A stretch of DNA of 64,000 bases from Halobellus rarus (GCF_024494595.1 NZ_JANHDI010000001.1:434001-498000); one strand, 5' to 3'. Shown: positions 18,480 through 27,554, counted from the first letter of the stretch. The notes: generated by a model not told the origin, from the letters alone. Numbers and translations: made by a program.

Positions 18480-19322
18480 ATGGAGTATCTGGAGCGTCGC
18501 GTTTCGATGGTCGAAGAGCGCCTCGAGGCGGTCATCGAGGCGGTCGACCCTCCGGAGCTATCCGACGAGGTCGCACACGTCGCCCTGGCCGGCGGCAAAC
18601 GGGTCCGCCCGGCGGTCACGATCCTCGCCTGCGAAGCGTGCGGCGGCGACCCCGACGACGCGGTCGACTTCGCCGTCGCGATCGAACTCGTCCACAACGC
18701 CTCGCTCGTCATCGACGACATCATCGACCGCTCGGACGTCCGCCGCGGGACGACGAGCGCGTGGGCCGAGTACGGGTACGGGCCCGCGATCATCGCCTCC
18801 GACGGCCTGCTGGGCGAGGCGTTCGCGCTGCTGTCGCGGAACGATCACGCGACCCAGATCGTCGCCGAATCGATGGTCGAACTCGGGGAGGGCGAAGCCA
18901 CCGAGCTCGTCGCCCGCCCCACGGACGAGGGCGAGTACATGGGTCTCGCCCGACGGAAGACCGGGGCGCTGTTCCGCGCCGCGGCCGAACTCGGCGCGGT
19001 CGCCGCCGACGCGGACCCGTTCACGATCGAGGCGTTCGGCGAGTACGCCGAGCGGGTCGGCGTCGCCTTCCAGATCCGCGACGACGTCCTCGACGCGACG
19101 GCCGACGCCGACGACCTCGGGAAGCCGACCGGCCAGGACGCGGAGATGGGTCGCCCGTCGCTGGTGCAGGTCACCGGGCTCTCCGCGGAGGAGGCGAACC
19201 AGCGGGCGCACGACCAGTCGGAACAGGCGCTCGACGCGCTTGCGGCCTCGAACGTCGACGACAGCGAGCCGCTGGGCTACCTCCAGGACCTCGCGGAGTT
19301 CGTCGTCGTCCGCGAGCGGTAG
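18480..19322 (+). CDS. isoprenyl diphosphate synthase (polyprenyl synthetase family)
   Basis: A 280-residue all-helical prenyltransferase that condenses isopentenyl diphosphate with allylic primers. It has GGKRVRP (38-44), the first Asp-rich motif DDIID (79-83) and the second Asp-rich motif in QIRDDVLD. The start is set at ATG 18480, which removes 16 unlikely residues of a longer frame. The chain is short for the family and lacks the usual LVHDDxxD wording (here NASLVIDDIID), so it is probably a lineage-specific paralogue. Chain length of the product cannot be inferred safely. It is convergent with the DUF373 gene. Confidence 0.88.
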   Translation: MEYLERRVSMVEERLEAVIEAVDPPELSDEVAHVALAGGKRVRPAVTILACEACGGDPDDAVDFAVAIELVHNASLVIDDIIDRSDVRRGTTSAWAEYGYGPAIIASDGLLGEAFALLSRNDHATQIVAESMVELGEGEATELVARPTDEGEYMGLARRKTGALFRAAAELGAVAADADPFTIEAFGEYAERVGVAFQIRDDVLDATADADDLGKPTGQDAEMGRPSLVQVTGLSAEEANQRAHDQSEQALDALAASNVDDSEPLGYLQDLAEFVVVRER

Positions 19323-19331
19323 TCGGTTTTA

Positions 19332-20462
19332 CTATCCCTGCGTCGCCTCCGCGGCCGTCGGGAACCGCGACTCCGCGATCGCGAACGCGAGCGTGCTGAA
19401 CACGCCGAGCAGCGTCCCGGCCGTGAGCCCGATCGCCAGTTGCGTCATCGAGAACGACTGGACGCCGGCGATCCCGTCGGGGAGGAAGAAGCCCGAGACG
19501 ACGTAGAGGACGACGGCGATGGCGACGACGTAGAAGGGCGCGTTGAGGTAGCGCCACTTGAAGCGGTCCGCGAGGTACTCGTCGGTCACCTGTCCGAGAC
19601 TGGAGGTGACGCCGGCCGCCGCGAACCACTGGACGGCCCCGTGGACCAGCGCCGCGAGGGCGATGAGCGGCGGGGTCGGGTCGCTGACGCTCGCGCGCGC
19701 GGTCTCGAAGAGCGCGTATCCGCGGAAGCCGCCGACGACGATGAGCGCGGCGGCGGCGACGTAGGTGATGAGCGTGACCCGGCCCTCGTAGAGGACGTCG
19801 CGGATCCGACTCGCGGTGTCGTCGACGGCGTCTTCGAGCCCGAGCCCGCGAAAGAGCGTGTAGAGGCCGAGAAGCGCCGAGATGATGCCGAGCACCACCG
19901 CCCCGGGCACGTCGAAGAAGCTCGCGATGGTGACGAACGGGTAGATGAGGAGGAGAATGCCGAGCGGGACCAGGATCGTCCCGCGGGTCTCCGGATCTGC
20001 GAGGACCTGCTTCATCGTGTAGTAGATCGATTCGAGGTCCTGCGCCTGCCGGACGACCACCCGCCGGACGCTGTCGATGGGGACGCGCGAGCGGACGATC
20101 GGCAGGACCGACTCGTCCTGTGCGCCGTCGGTGATGACGATGGCGCTGACGTTCTCGCCGGTCGAGAGCCCCGCGAGCACCCGATCGATTTCCTCGCCGA
20201 TCGCGCGGTTGGCCTTCACGTCACCGCCCTGGGTGCCGGTGACGGCCGCGACGGTCACCTCCTCTTCGACGTCGGGGTCGGCGTCGAGTTCGTCGTACTC
20301 GTGAATCCCCTGGAACAACACGTTGACGTCGGAGTCCTCCGGGTCCGCGGTCGCCAGCGAGACCGCGGCCGACTCGACGGCGTCGCGGCCGACGACGGGC
20401 GTCTCCAGTCCCGTCTTGCGGCCGAGGTCGTCGTCGAGGTCGACGCAGAGGACCAGAAGCAT
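19332..20462 (-). CDS. DUF373 family membrane protein
   Basis: A 376-residue protein with an N-terminal cytosolic domain (about 1-160) that begins MLLVLCVDLDDDLGRKTG and contains VVGRDAVESAAVSLATADPEDSDVN, the signature of archaeal DUF373. About six membrane helices follow. The ATG at 20462 is chosen because it gives the conserved MLLVLCVDxDDDLG start. The family is widespread in archaea and has no proven function. It is divergent from the radical SAM gene. Confidence 0.85.
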   Translation of the reverse strand: MLLVLCVDLDDDLGRKTGLETPVVGRDAVESAAVSLATADPEDSDVNVLFQGIHEYDELDADPDVEEEVTVAAVTGTQGGDVKANRAIGEEIDRVLAGLSTGENVSAIVITDGAQDESVLPIVRSRVPIDSVRRVVVRQAQDLESIYYTMKQVLADPETRGTILVPLGILLLIYPFVTIASFFDVPGAVVLGIISALLGLYTLFRGLGLEDAVDDTASRIRDVLYEGRVTLITYVAAAALIVVGGFRGYALFETARASVSDPTPPLIALAALVHGAVQWFAAAGVTSSLGQVTDEYLADRFKWRYLNAPFYVVAIAVVLYVVSGFFLPDGIAGVQSFSMTQLAIGLTAGTLLGVFSTLAFAIAESRFPTAAEATQG

Positions 20463-20602
20463 CTGCGGGGACGTACGCCGTCGGAGTATATCTGTTTTCG
20501 GGAGCGTCGGAGGTGGAGGCGAACCCGCCCATCGGCGGTTCGACGCGCGCCGTCCCAAGTAGCACGACTTTTGAGTCTCCGGCCGGTATCGCTTACAACG
20601 AA

Positions 20603-21598
20603 ATGATCTCGAAGGGCTGTGAGCAGTGCGCGAAAGGAGGGAAGATGGTCCTCTTCGTCTACGGTTACTGCGACCAGCGAGACTGCTTCTACTGCCCGCT
20701 CGGCGAGAACCGCAAGAACGTCACCGACGTCTACGCCAACGAGCGCCTCGTCGAGTCCGACGACGACGTCCTCGAGGAGGCCCACCGGATGAACGCCCTC
20801 GGCACCTCGATCACGGGCGGCGAGCCCCAGGAGGCTCTCGATCGGACCTGCCACTACCTCTCGCTGCTGAAAGACGAGTTCGGCGAGGACCACCACACGC
20901 ACCTCTACACCGGGATCACCGGCGGCCGGGAGAACATGCGACGGCTCTCGGAGGCCGGCCTCGACGAGATCCGCTTCCACCCGCCGTACGAACTGTGGGG
21001 CGACCTCCACGGCACCGAGTGGGAGGACATCCTCCACATCGCTCGCGAGGAGGGGCTCACCCCGGCGTTCGAGATCCCCGGAATCCGCGCCGAAGAGGAG
21101 TTCCTCGAGTTCCTCGACGAGGGCGCGGCCGAGTTCTGTAACATAAACGAGTTCGAGATGAGCGACGGCAACTACCGTCGGATGCAGGAGCAGGGCTACG
21201 AACTCCAGGAGGGCCACATGTCCGCCGTCGACGGCTCGAAGGAGGAGATCCTCGACGCGATGGGCGACCACGAGCGCGTGTACTTCTGTACCTCGGTGTT
21301 CAAAGACGCCGCCCAGCACCGGAACAGACTGAAGCGGATGGCGCGGACGATTCAGCGCCCGTTCGACGAGGTGACCGACGACGGCACGCTCGTCTACGGC
21401 AAGACGTGGGTCGGGTCCGAGAAACTCGACGCCCTCGGCGTCTCCGAGGAGTTCTATTCGGTCAAGTCCGAGCACGTCGAGGTCGCGTGGTGGCTCCTCG
21501 AAGAGATGATCGAGGAGGGCGACGTCCCCGAGGGCGAGATCGTCGAGCAGTACCCGACCGCCGATAGAACTGTCGTCGAGCGGACGCCGCTGGCTTGA
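20603..21598 (+). CDS. radical SAM protein (COG2108-like)
   Basis: A 331-residue radical SAM enzyme with an N-terminal CxxC (Cys6, Cys9) and the cluster motif GYCDQRDCFYCP, which is CX4CX2C (Cys23, Cys28, Cys31) rather than the usual CX3CX2C. TSITGGEPQEALD, a TGGEP SAM-binding block, follows. The family is related to pyruvate formate-lyase activating enzymes and is found in archaea (COG2108, from memory), with unknown substrate. The start MISKGCEQCAKG is chosen over the upstream frame because it begins the conserved region. No partner gene is evident. Confidence 0.85.
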   Translation: MISKGCEQCAKGGKMVLFVYGYCDQRDCFYCPLGENRKNVTDVYANERLVESDDDVLEEAHRMNALGTSITGGEPQEALDRTCHYLSLLKDEFGEDHHTHLYTGITGGRENMRRLSEAGLDEIRFHPPYELWGDLHGTEWEDILHIAREEGLTPAFEIPGIRAEEEFLEFLDEGAAEFCNINEFEMSDGNYRRMQEQGYELQEGHMSAVDGSKEEILDAMGDHERVYFCTSVFKDAAQHRNRLKRMARTIQRPFDEVTDDGTLVYGKTWVGSEKLDALGVSEEFYSVKSEHVEVAWWLLEEMIEEGDVPEGEIVEQYPTADRTVVERTPLA

Positions 21599-21628
21599 GA
21601 CCGCGACCCGAGCCTGCTCACCTCTGTC

Positions 21629-22318
21629 CTATCGTCCGGTGCTCCCGACTCTGTCGAGCGTCAGCGCCGCGTAGAGGCTCGGAACGAGCGCGATCCCCGT
21701 GCCGACGAGGAGCCACTCGCCGAGCGGGCCGCCGCTGACGACGCCGACCCCGACGATTCCGAGGCCGAGCAGGCCGCCGACGGCCGCCCCGAGTCGTTTC
21801 GTCCGCGGATCGAAGTCGACGCCGCGAGCGGTGCCGTAGAGGGCGCTGCCGAGCGCCGCGGTGCCGCCCGCGGCGACGCCGACGAGCGGTTGTTCGACGA
21901 CCAGTCCGAACACGACGAGCGCGAGGCCGACGGCGGCACCGGCGAGCACCGTCGCTCGGGGCGAGAACGGGTTGACGTCCGCGCCGTGTCGGGTCGCGTA
22001 ACTCGCGGGCGGCGCGCCGAGAACCAGGCCGACGAGGACGCCGCGGAGCACGCCGCCGGGCGTCGGGTCGTCGAGGAGGACGCCGAACGCGCCGCCGAGG
22101 GCGACGACGACGCCGGCGGCCAGGAGCCAGCGCGGGCGGATCGTCGCCGCGGGGTCGTCGTCTCGGACGATGCCGAAGCCGACGAACGGGTAGGAGACGA
22201 GCGCGCCGATCACGACGGTCGCGTAGAGCCCCCAGCCGAGCGTGACGCCGGTCACCACGACCGAGAGGCCGAGGAAGACGCCCGTGACGACGGCGAACTC
22301 GGGGACGCGGCGGCTCAT
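21629..22318 (-). CDS. hypothetical polytopic membrane protein
   Basis: A 229-residue Gly/Ala/Val-rich protein with about six or seven membrane helices and a short loop with APPASYATRHGADVNPFSPRATV. The ATG at 22318 gives a compact start (MSRRVPEFAVVTGVF). I do not recognise the family. It is convergent with the radical SAM gene and divergent from the TRAM gene, with no operon partner. Confidence 0.6.
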   Translation of the reverse strand: MSRRVPEFAVVTGVFLGLSVVVTGVTLGWGLYATVVIGALVSYPFVGFGIVRDDDPAATIRPRWLLAAGVVVALGGAFGVLLDDPTPGGVLRGVLVGLVLGAPPASYATRHGADVNPFSPRATVLAGAAVGLALVVFGLVVEQPLVGVAAGGTAALGSALYGTARGVDFDPRTKRLGAAVGGLLGLGIVGVGVVSGGPLGEWLLVGTGIALVPSLYAALTLDRVGSTGR

Positions 22319-22517
22319 ACCGTCCGTCGGGACGAGACGGCAGAAAGCGTTGCGGTCGGCGTCGGTTTCGCGGTAGGCGCGAGGGACGGGCACGCGCCCG
22401 TTCCGTCGCGTCAGGCCACCACGAACCAACGCCGTGGCAGACCCGTAGCATACCTCCGCGTAGCAACCCTATGGCAGACCCGCAAGCGTTTAGACACGCG
22501 GTGGAGTAGTTCACGCT

Positions 22518-23018
22518 ATGTCTGACTGTCCGCTGGCCGACGACTGTCCCCGGTATTCGGAGCGAATAGACGGGATGGGATGTCAGTACTACGGCGACCG
22601 CGGCGGCGCGGAGTGGTGTAACAACTACGATCAGCCGATCCGCGACCTGAAGGCCCAGCCAGTCAAACCCGGCGAGGAGGTCGTCGTCGACGTCGACGAC
22701 ATCCACGAGAGCGGTGCCGGCGTCGGTCGGACCGACGACGGCTTCATCGTCCTCGTCGACGGACTCCTCCCGGAAGCGCGCGCGGTCGTCCGCATCGACC
22801 GCGTGAAGTCCAACCACGCCACCGCGAAGACGGTCGTCGAACGGCTGCCGCTCGACGGCGAGGAGGAGACGGACGGCGAGGGCGAGAGCGAGTCCGTCGA
22901 CGGCGACGAGGACGAGAGTTCCGACGCGAGCGATGACTCGGGATCGGAGAGCGAGGAGACGTCCGGCCCCGGGCGTCCGACCGCGCTCGGCAGCCGAGAC
23001 AACTTCTGGGGCGGCTGA
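22518..23018 (+). CDS. TRAM-domain protein with N-terminal Cys cluster
   Basis: A 166-residue protein. The N-terminal segment carries Cys4, Cys10, Cys22 and Cys34, a likely zinc site. It is followed by a TRAM domain (about 46-112: VKPGEEVVVDVDDIHESGAG, GFIVLVDGLLPEARAVVRI, SNHATAKTVVERL) and a highly acidic Ser-rich tail ending RDNFWGG. TRAM is a beta-barrel RNA-binding domain found in tRNA modification enzymes and as small archaeal RNA chaperones. A role in RNA binding is likely. A run of six T follows at 23070-23075 as a possible terminator. Confidence 0.82.
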   Translation: MSDCPLADDCPRYSERIDGMGCQYYGDRGGAEWCNNYDQPIRDLKAQPVKPGEEVVVDVDDIHESGAGVGRTDDGFIVLVDGLLPEARAVVRIDRVKSNHATAKTVVERLPLDGEEETDGEGESESVDGDEDESSDASDDSGSESEETSGPGRPTALGSRDNFWGG

Positions 23019-23099
23019 GCCCCCGCAGTCGCCGGGGCGAGACCGAACGGACAGTCGTTCTTCTGTAGCTTTTTTGCAGCGGACTCCCAACGGACCGGT

Positions 23100-23612
23100 A
23101 TGGACAACGTCGAGGACGCCGGCGGCGAGACCACGGAGTCGGAGGATGCCGAGGAGTTCGACGTCGACGAGGCCCTCTCGGAAGTGGGGTTCGACGCCGA
23201 CCAGAGCGTCCTGACCCGCCGGCAGGCGGAAGTACTCGTGCTCCGCGAGCGGGGCGTCCGACAGTCGCGGATCGCGTCGATGCTCGGGACCTCCCGGGCG
23301 AACGTTTCGAGCGTCGAGTCGAGCGCCCGGCGGAACGTCGAGAAGGCCCGCGAGACCGTCGCCTTCGCCGAGGCGCTCACCGCGCCGGTCCAAGTCTCTG
23401 TCGACGTCGGGACCGACCTCTACGACGTCCCGAAGAAAGTGTACGACGCCTGTGACGAGTCGGGCGTGAAGGTGAACCGGACGGCCCCCGAACTGATGAA
23501 GATCGTCTCCGACGCCGCCGGCGACGCGATCCAGGGCCGCGAGGTTCGCGAATCGCTGCTCGTCGGCGTGACGACCGGCGGACGCGTACAGGTCCGGCGC
23601 TCAGCGGAGTGA
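23100..23612 (+). CDS. tfx: Tfx family DNA-binding protein
   Basis: A 170-residue regulator. After an acidic leader come the Tfx helix-turn-helix (about 38-84: LTRRQAEVLVLRERGVRQ, IASMLGTSRANVSSVESSAR) and the C-terminal Tfx domain (about 95-165). The founding member binds downstream of the molybdenum formylmethanofuran dehydrogenase promoter in a methanogen. Haloarchaea lack that pathway, so the target here is different and unknown. The start ATG at 23100 follows a T-rich tract and is well supported. Confidence 0.9.
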   Translation: MDNVEDAGGETTESEDAEEFDVDEALSEVGFDADQSVLTRRQAEVLVLRERGVRQSRIASMLGTSRANVSSVESSARRNVEKARETVAFAEALTAPVQVSVDVGTDLYDVPKKVYDACDESGVKVNRTAPELMKIVSDAAGDAIQGREVRESLLVGVTTGGRVQVRRSAE

Positions 23613-23643
23613 GCGGGCGCGCCGTTCCGAACTGACTCGGTTC

Positions 23644-24855
23644 TCAGAACTCCCCTCGATCCTCCAGCGATCGAACGAGCGACTTGACTTCTTGGGCGCG
23701 TTCCTTCGGAACGACGAGCACGCGGTCGTCCCACGCGACGACCGCGAGATCCGAAACCCCGATCAGCGAGACGTGCCGATCGTCGGCGGCCACGACGTTG
23801 TCGGCGGCATCGAGCGTCCGGAGCGCGACGTCGCCGGCGGTCACGTTTCCGTCTTCGTCGGCGTCGAGGACGCGTTCGAGCGCGTCCCAGGAGCCGACGT
23901 CGTCCCACGGGAACGAGACGGGCACGACGGCGACGTCGGCGGCCCGCTCGAAGACCGCGTTGTCGACGCTCACAGGATCGATCGATTCGAACGCCGCGGT
24001 CGCTCTCGGATCCGCCGAGCCCGAGGCACCCCCGGACTCGTCGGATTCGTCGAGCGCGTCGAGCAGCGGAGCCAGCGGCGACGACGCCGCGGCGTCGACG
24101 AAGACGTCCGGCCGCCACGCGAACAGGCCGGCGTTCCAGTAGTGCCCGGCCTCGACGTACCGTGCCGCGGTCTCGGCGTCCGGCTTCTCGTGGAACGACT
24201 CGACCGGTTTCCAGTCGGCATCGAGCGCGGGTTGCGTCGGGCCGTTGAGCGCGGATTCCGCCGGGCCGTCGGGCGCGGATCCCGCCGGATCGTCGGGCGC
24301 GGATCCCGCCGGTTCGATGTACCCGTAGCCCGTCTCCGGCCGGGTCGGTTCGACGCCGAACGTGACGAGGCGGTCCTCGGACGCGGCGACGGCAGCGCCG
24401 CGGCGGACGGCGGCCGCGAAACCGTCGCCGACGAGGTGGTCGCTCGGAAGCGCGAGGACGACGCAGTCGTCGTATTCGCGGGCGATTCTGTGGGTCGCAT
24501 ACAGGAGCGCCGGTCCGGTGTCGCGACCGGCGGGTTCGACGAGCACCTCGGCGTCCGGAACGCGGTCTCTGACGCCTTCCGCGTACGAACCGCGGGTGAC
24601 GACGACGACCTCGTCGGCCGCCTCCCGGGCGCGGGAGACGGTCCGTTCGAGCAGCGATTCGTCGCCCGCGCCGGTCAACGGGAGGAACTGCTTCGGCCGA
24701 TGCGACCGGCTCGCGGGGTAGAGCCGGGTCCCGGTTCCGCCCGCGAGCACGACGGCGACGATTGGGAGCGGGACGTCAGCCATCGGCGTCGAGGCGTGGT
24801 CGTGCCCGTCAACGTCGGTCTCGTAAGTCGAGTCGTCGGGATCGGTTCCGGGCAT
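23644..24855 (-). CDS. mannose-1-phosphate guanylyltransferase-like sugar nucleotidyltransferase
   Basis: A 403-residue GT-A fold enzyme expected to make GDP-mannose for glycosylation. Visible are VVLAGGTGTRLYPASR (35-50), RPKQFLPL, the EPAGRDTGPA block, ALPSDHLV, ETGYGYIEPAG, FHEKPD and the WNAGLF block, all typical of ManC-type enzymes without the C-terminal isomerase domain. A low-complexity insert of GSAPDDPA-like units lies after GYIEPA. ATG 24855 makes a TGATG overlap with the gene upstream; the internal ATG 24783 (MADVPLP) is the alternative. Confidence 0.88.
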   Translation of the reverse strand: MPGTDPDDSTYETDVDGHDHASTPMADVPLPIVAVVLAGGTGTRLYPASRSHRPKQFLPLTGAGDESLLERTVSRAREAADEVVVVTRGSYAEGVRDRVPDAEVLVEPAGRDTGPALLYATHRIAREYDDCVVLALPSDHLVGDGFAAAVRRGAAVAASEDRLVTFGVEPTRPETGYGYIEPAGSAPDDPAGSAPDGPAESALNGPTQPALDADWKPVESFHEKPDAETAARYVEAGHYWNAGLFAWRPDVFVDAAASSPLAPLLDALDESDESGGASGSADPRATAAFESIDPVSVDNAVFERAADVAVVPVSFPWDDVGSWDALERVLDADEDGNVTAGDVALRTLDAADNVVAADDRHVSLIGVSDLAVVAWDDRVLVVPKERAQEVKSLVRSLEDRGEF

Positions 24856-25157
24856 CACCACGTCTCCACGATGCCGTCTCCGACGTCCTCGACGCAGCCC
24901 TCGCAGTCGGGGTGTCCCGGCTCGAAACAGGCCGGGTGCCCTTCGTCGTCGACGGCGACGGCCCGTCGTTCAGCGTGGCGGCGGCAGACGATTCGGAGGC
25001 GTCCGTCGTCGTCGCGGGGGAGCGACTCCGGAACGGCATCGCGTCCGCGACCGGTGCTCGATTCGCGGCCCTCGCGGTAGGCGTCGCGAGCGCGGGCGTA
25101 CTGTCGCCCCGCCTCGCGGAACTTCTGTCTGACGAGACGTTCGAGACGGTCGTCCAT
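24855..25157 (-). CDS. small conserved haloarchaeal protein with Cys/His cluster (DUF7091-like)
   Basis: A 100-residue protein starting at ATG 25157 (MDDRLERLVRQKFREAG). Its N-terminal half is helical and basic-acidic. Its C-terminal half carries a His/Cys-rich patch, IVCRRHAERRAVAVDDEGHP then CFEPGHPDCEGCVED, which suggests a metal site. The DUF number is from memory and the function is unknown. Its stop overlaps the next start as TGATG, so it is coupled to the nucleotidyltransferase. Confidence 0.6.
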   Translation of the reverse strand: MDDRLERLVRQKFREAGRQYARARDAYREGRESSTGRGRDAVPESLPRDDDGRLRIVCRRHAERRAVAVDDEGHPACFEPGHPDCEGCVEDVGDGIVETW

Positions 25158-25312
25158 CGGCCGAATATGTGGCTGCGAATGTGATAAGGACTGCTGGTGC
25201 GTCCGAACAGTGCTGGCCGTTCGCACCGGCCACCTCCCCGTTCGGTAACCGACCGCGCTCGCCTTTCACGCCGCCCCTCTGCCCACGGGTATCCACTTTC
25301 ACTCCGCTTACG

Positions 25313-25323
25313 ATACTTTATTA
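25313..25323 (+). promoter_or_regulatory. TATA-like box upstream of rpa3
   Basis: ATACTTTATTA lies about 63-73 bases before the rpa3 start in the AT-rich part of a 228-base intergenic gap. It would give a leader of roughly 40 bases. Confidence 0.35.
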
Positions 25324-25385
25324 GCTATCGCGCACCAAACGCCCTGTGCCTCCCAACGGAAAACAAGGCGGAGGCGAGTGAAACT

Positions 25386-26315
25386 ATGTCAGACCTGCGA
25401 ACACACGCAGCGGAGATAGCCGAACAGTTCTCGGACCACCTAGACGTCGACGAAGACGAGGTCGCGGAGCGACTGGAGAACCTCGTCGAGGAGTACCGCG
25501 TGCCCGTCGACGAGGCGCGCCGGTCGGTCGTCAACAGCTACCTCGAAGAGGCTGGTCTCGAACGCGACGAGATCGGCCGCGGCGGCAACGACGAGGTTCT
25601 CCTGGCCGACATCGACCAGGACGAACAGTGGATCGACGTAACGGCGAAAGTCGTCGAACTGTGGGAGCCCCGGAGCGACTCGATCGCACAGGTGGGGCTC
25701 CTCGGCGACGAGTCGGGCCGCACGAAGTTCGTCGCCTTCGAGACCTCTGACCTCCCGAAACTCGAAGCGGGCGCAGTCTACCGGCTCGGGAACGTCGTCA
25801 CCGACGAGTACCAGGGTAACTTCTCGGTGAAACTGAACAAGACGACGTCGATCGAGGAACTCGACGAGGACATCGAAGTCGGCGACGACTCGGTCACCGT
25901 CGAGGGCGCGCTCGTCGACATCCAGTCCGGAAGCGGCCTCATCAAGCGCTGTCCCGAGGAGGGCTGTACGCGCGTCCTCCAGAACGGCCGCTGCTCGGAG
26001 CACGGCGACGTCGAGGGCGAGTTCGACCTGCGGATCAAGGGCGTCCTCGACGACGGCGAGGAGGTCTACGAGGTGATATTCGGCCGCGACGTCACCGAAG
26101 AGCTCACCGGCGTCACGCTCGAGGAGGCCCAGCAGATGGCGAAGGACGCTCTCGACACGACCGTCGTCGTCGAGGAGATGCGCGAGGACCTCCTCGGCAC
26201 CTACTACCGCGTCTCCGGCCCCGAACTGGGACGCTACGTCCTGGCCGACGACGTCGAACGGCTCACCGAACCGGCGGATCCCGAAGCGGTGCTGATCAAA
26301 GCGAGGTCGATCTGA
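25386..26315 (+). CDS. rpa3: replication protein A homologue with zinc finger (Rpa3 type)
   Basis: A 309-residue single-stranded-DNA binding protein. It has an N-terminal helical region (1-60), an OB fold (about 70-165), and a second OB-like fold with an embedded zinc finger CPEEGC..RCSEH (Cys189, Cys194, Cys203, His206). Size, zinc finger and the following COG3390 gene match the haloarchaeal Rpa3 operon (known in Haloferax volcanii) rather than the larger multi-OB Rpa1. The stop TGA is one base before the next ATG, so the pair is cotranscribed. It protects ssDNA in replication and repair. Confidence 0.92.
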   Translation: MSDLRTHAAEIAEQFSDHLDVDEDEVAERLENLVEEYRVPVDEARRSVVNSYLEEAGLERDEIGRGGNDEVLLADIDQDEQWIDVTAKVVELWEPRSDSIAQVGLLGDESGRTKFVAFETSDLPKLEAGAVYRLGNVVTDEYQGNFSVKLNKTTSIEELDEDIEVGDDSVTVEGALVDIQSGSGLIKRCPEEGCTRVLQNGRCSEHGDVEGEFDLRIKGVLDDGEEVYEVIFGRDVTEELTGVTLEEAQQMAKDALDTTVVVEEMREDLLGTYYRVSGPELGRYVLADDVERLTEPADPEAVLIKARSI

Positions 26316-26316
26316 G

Positions 26317-26976
26317 ATGAGCGCAAACGAGATTCCGTCCCGAGAGGTCGCCCGGCGCGTGTTCGCAGACGAGTTCAACGACGCCGCCTTCACGTTCAAA
26401 GAGTCCGACGACGACCGCGCCCCGGTCTACCTGCTGCTGCCGACGGGCGCGAAGGCCAACCGAGTGTTCTTCGTCGGGACGTTAACTGAAAAGGACGACG
26501 TCGGCGAGGACAACGAGTACTGGCGCGGTCGCATCGTCGACCCGACGGGGACGTTCTTCGTCTACGCGGGGCAGTACCAGCCCGAGGCCGCGAGCACGCT
26601 CCGGGACCTGGAACCGCCCGCGTACGTCGCGGTCGTCGGCAAGCCCCGGACGTACGAGACCGACGACGGGAACGTCAACGTCTCCGTCAGACCGGAGTCG
26701 ATCCAGGTCGTCGACGCCGCGACCCGAGACCGGTGGGTCGTCGAGACCGCCGAGCGGACGCTCGACCGGATCGACGCCTTCGACGACGAGGGCAACGAGT
26801 ACGCGCGGATGGCCCGCGAGGAGTACGACCTCCCGATCGACCGATACACCGAATCGGCGGTTTCAGCGCTGGAGAGTCTCGAAGAGGGCGACGGCGACGA
26901 GCTCGGATTCGACGGCGGGAAGGCGAGCGGATCCGGCGACAGTGCGGCGGATGCGGACCTCCAACCCGAACCGTAG
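26317..26976 (+). CDS. rpap3: RPA-associated protein (COG3390, Rpap3 type)
   Basis: A 219-residue protein with an OB fold (about 25-140; LLPTGAKANRVFFVGTLTEK, YWRGRIVDPTGTFFVYAGQ, PPAYVAVVGKPRTYE), a helical region and an acidic, Ser/Gly-rich tail. It is always paired with a cognate rpa gene in haloarchaea and works with it as part of the ssDNA-binding complex. It starts 1 base after the rpa3 stop. Confidence 0.9.
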   Translation: MSANEIPSREVARRVFADEFNDAAFTFKESDDDRAPVYLLLPTGAKANRVFFVGTLTEKDDVGEDNEYWRGRIVDPTGTFFVYAGQYQPEAASTLRDLEPPAYVAVVGKPRTYETDDGNVNVSVRPESIQVVDAATRDRWVVETAERTLDRIDAFDDEGNEYARMAREEYDLPIDRYTESAVSALESLEEGDGDELGFDGGKASGSGDSAADADLQPEP

Positions 26977-27110
26977 GGTCGTCGGCCACGTCGGGGGGGT
27001 CAGCGACCGCGAAAATCCGTGCCCGAAATACGGGACACTGACCGCCGCGCTCCGTGGGACCGTCTGACGAACGCTTAAGTGGGTCGGCCGACGAACGTCG
27101 AGACGAGCCA

Positions 27111-27521
27111 ATGGGCAACAAAAACAAGACCATCTCGTTCCGCGTCAACGAGGACGCGTTCGAGACGCTGCGGGAGATCGCCGAAGAGCGTGACATCTCG
27201 CTGTCGGCCGTCTTCCGCGACTACGTCGACACGCTCGTTGCCCACGACGGCCAGGTCCAGGTCGTCCCCGAGCACGAACTCGAACAGCTCCGCAACGGCG
27301 AGGACGAGAGCTTCCCGCCGAAGGTGAAAGTCCCGAAGAGCTTCGTCCGCGAGCACGAGCGTCTCGAACTGGAGGCCGAGCACCTCCGCGAGCAACTGGA
27401 GGAGCACAAACAGTACGTGAACTACCTCCGCGAGCAACTCGAAGCCGAGAGCGAGGAGGTCATCCAGCTGGAGGACCTCGACGCCAGCGAGGCCGACGAA
27501 CCGTCGTTCCGACTCGGGTAG
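27111..27521 (+). CDS. ribbon-helix-helix protein with C-terminal coiled coil
   Basis: A 136-residue protein. The N-terminal CopG/Arc-like ribbon-helix-helix (about 5-45: NKTISFRVNEDAFETLREIA then DISLSAVFRDYVDTLV) binds DNA as a dimer. It is followed by a linker (PPKVKVPKSFVREHERLELE) and a coiled coil (about 82-120) ending in an acidic tail. The ATG at 27111 is chosen over an upstream frame because it begins the ribbon. A TATA-like CTTAAG lies about 35 bases upstream. The target is unknown. Confidence 0.82.
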   Translation: MGNKNKTISFRVNEDAFETLREIAEERDISLSAVFRDYVDTLVAHDGQVQVVPEHELEQLRNGEDESFPPKVKVPKSFVREHERLELEAEHLREQLEEHKQYVNYLREQLEAESEEVIQLEDLDASEADEPSFRLG

Positions 27522-27554
27522 CCAGCCGGTCCGGTCACTCCACGCGGCGAAGCG

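Noticed and set aside
22435-22482. Short direct repeat TGGCAGACCCG before the TRAM gene
   Set aside because: Two 11-base copies 37 bp apart in a high-GC region are too weak to call an element.
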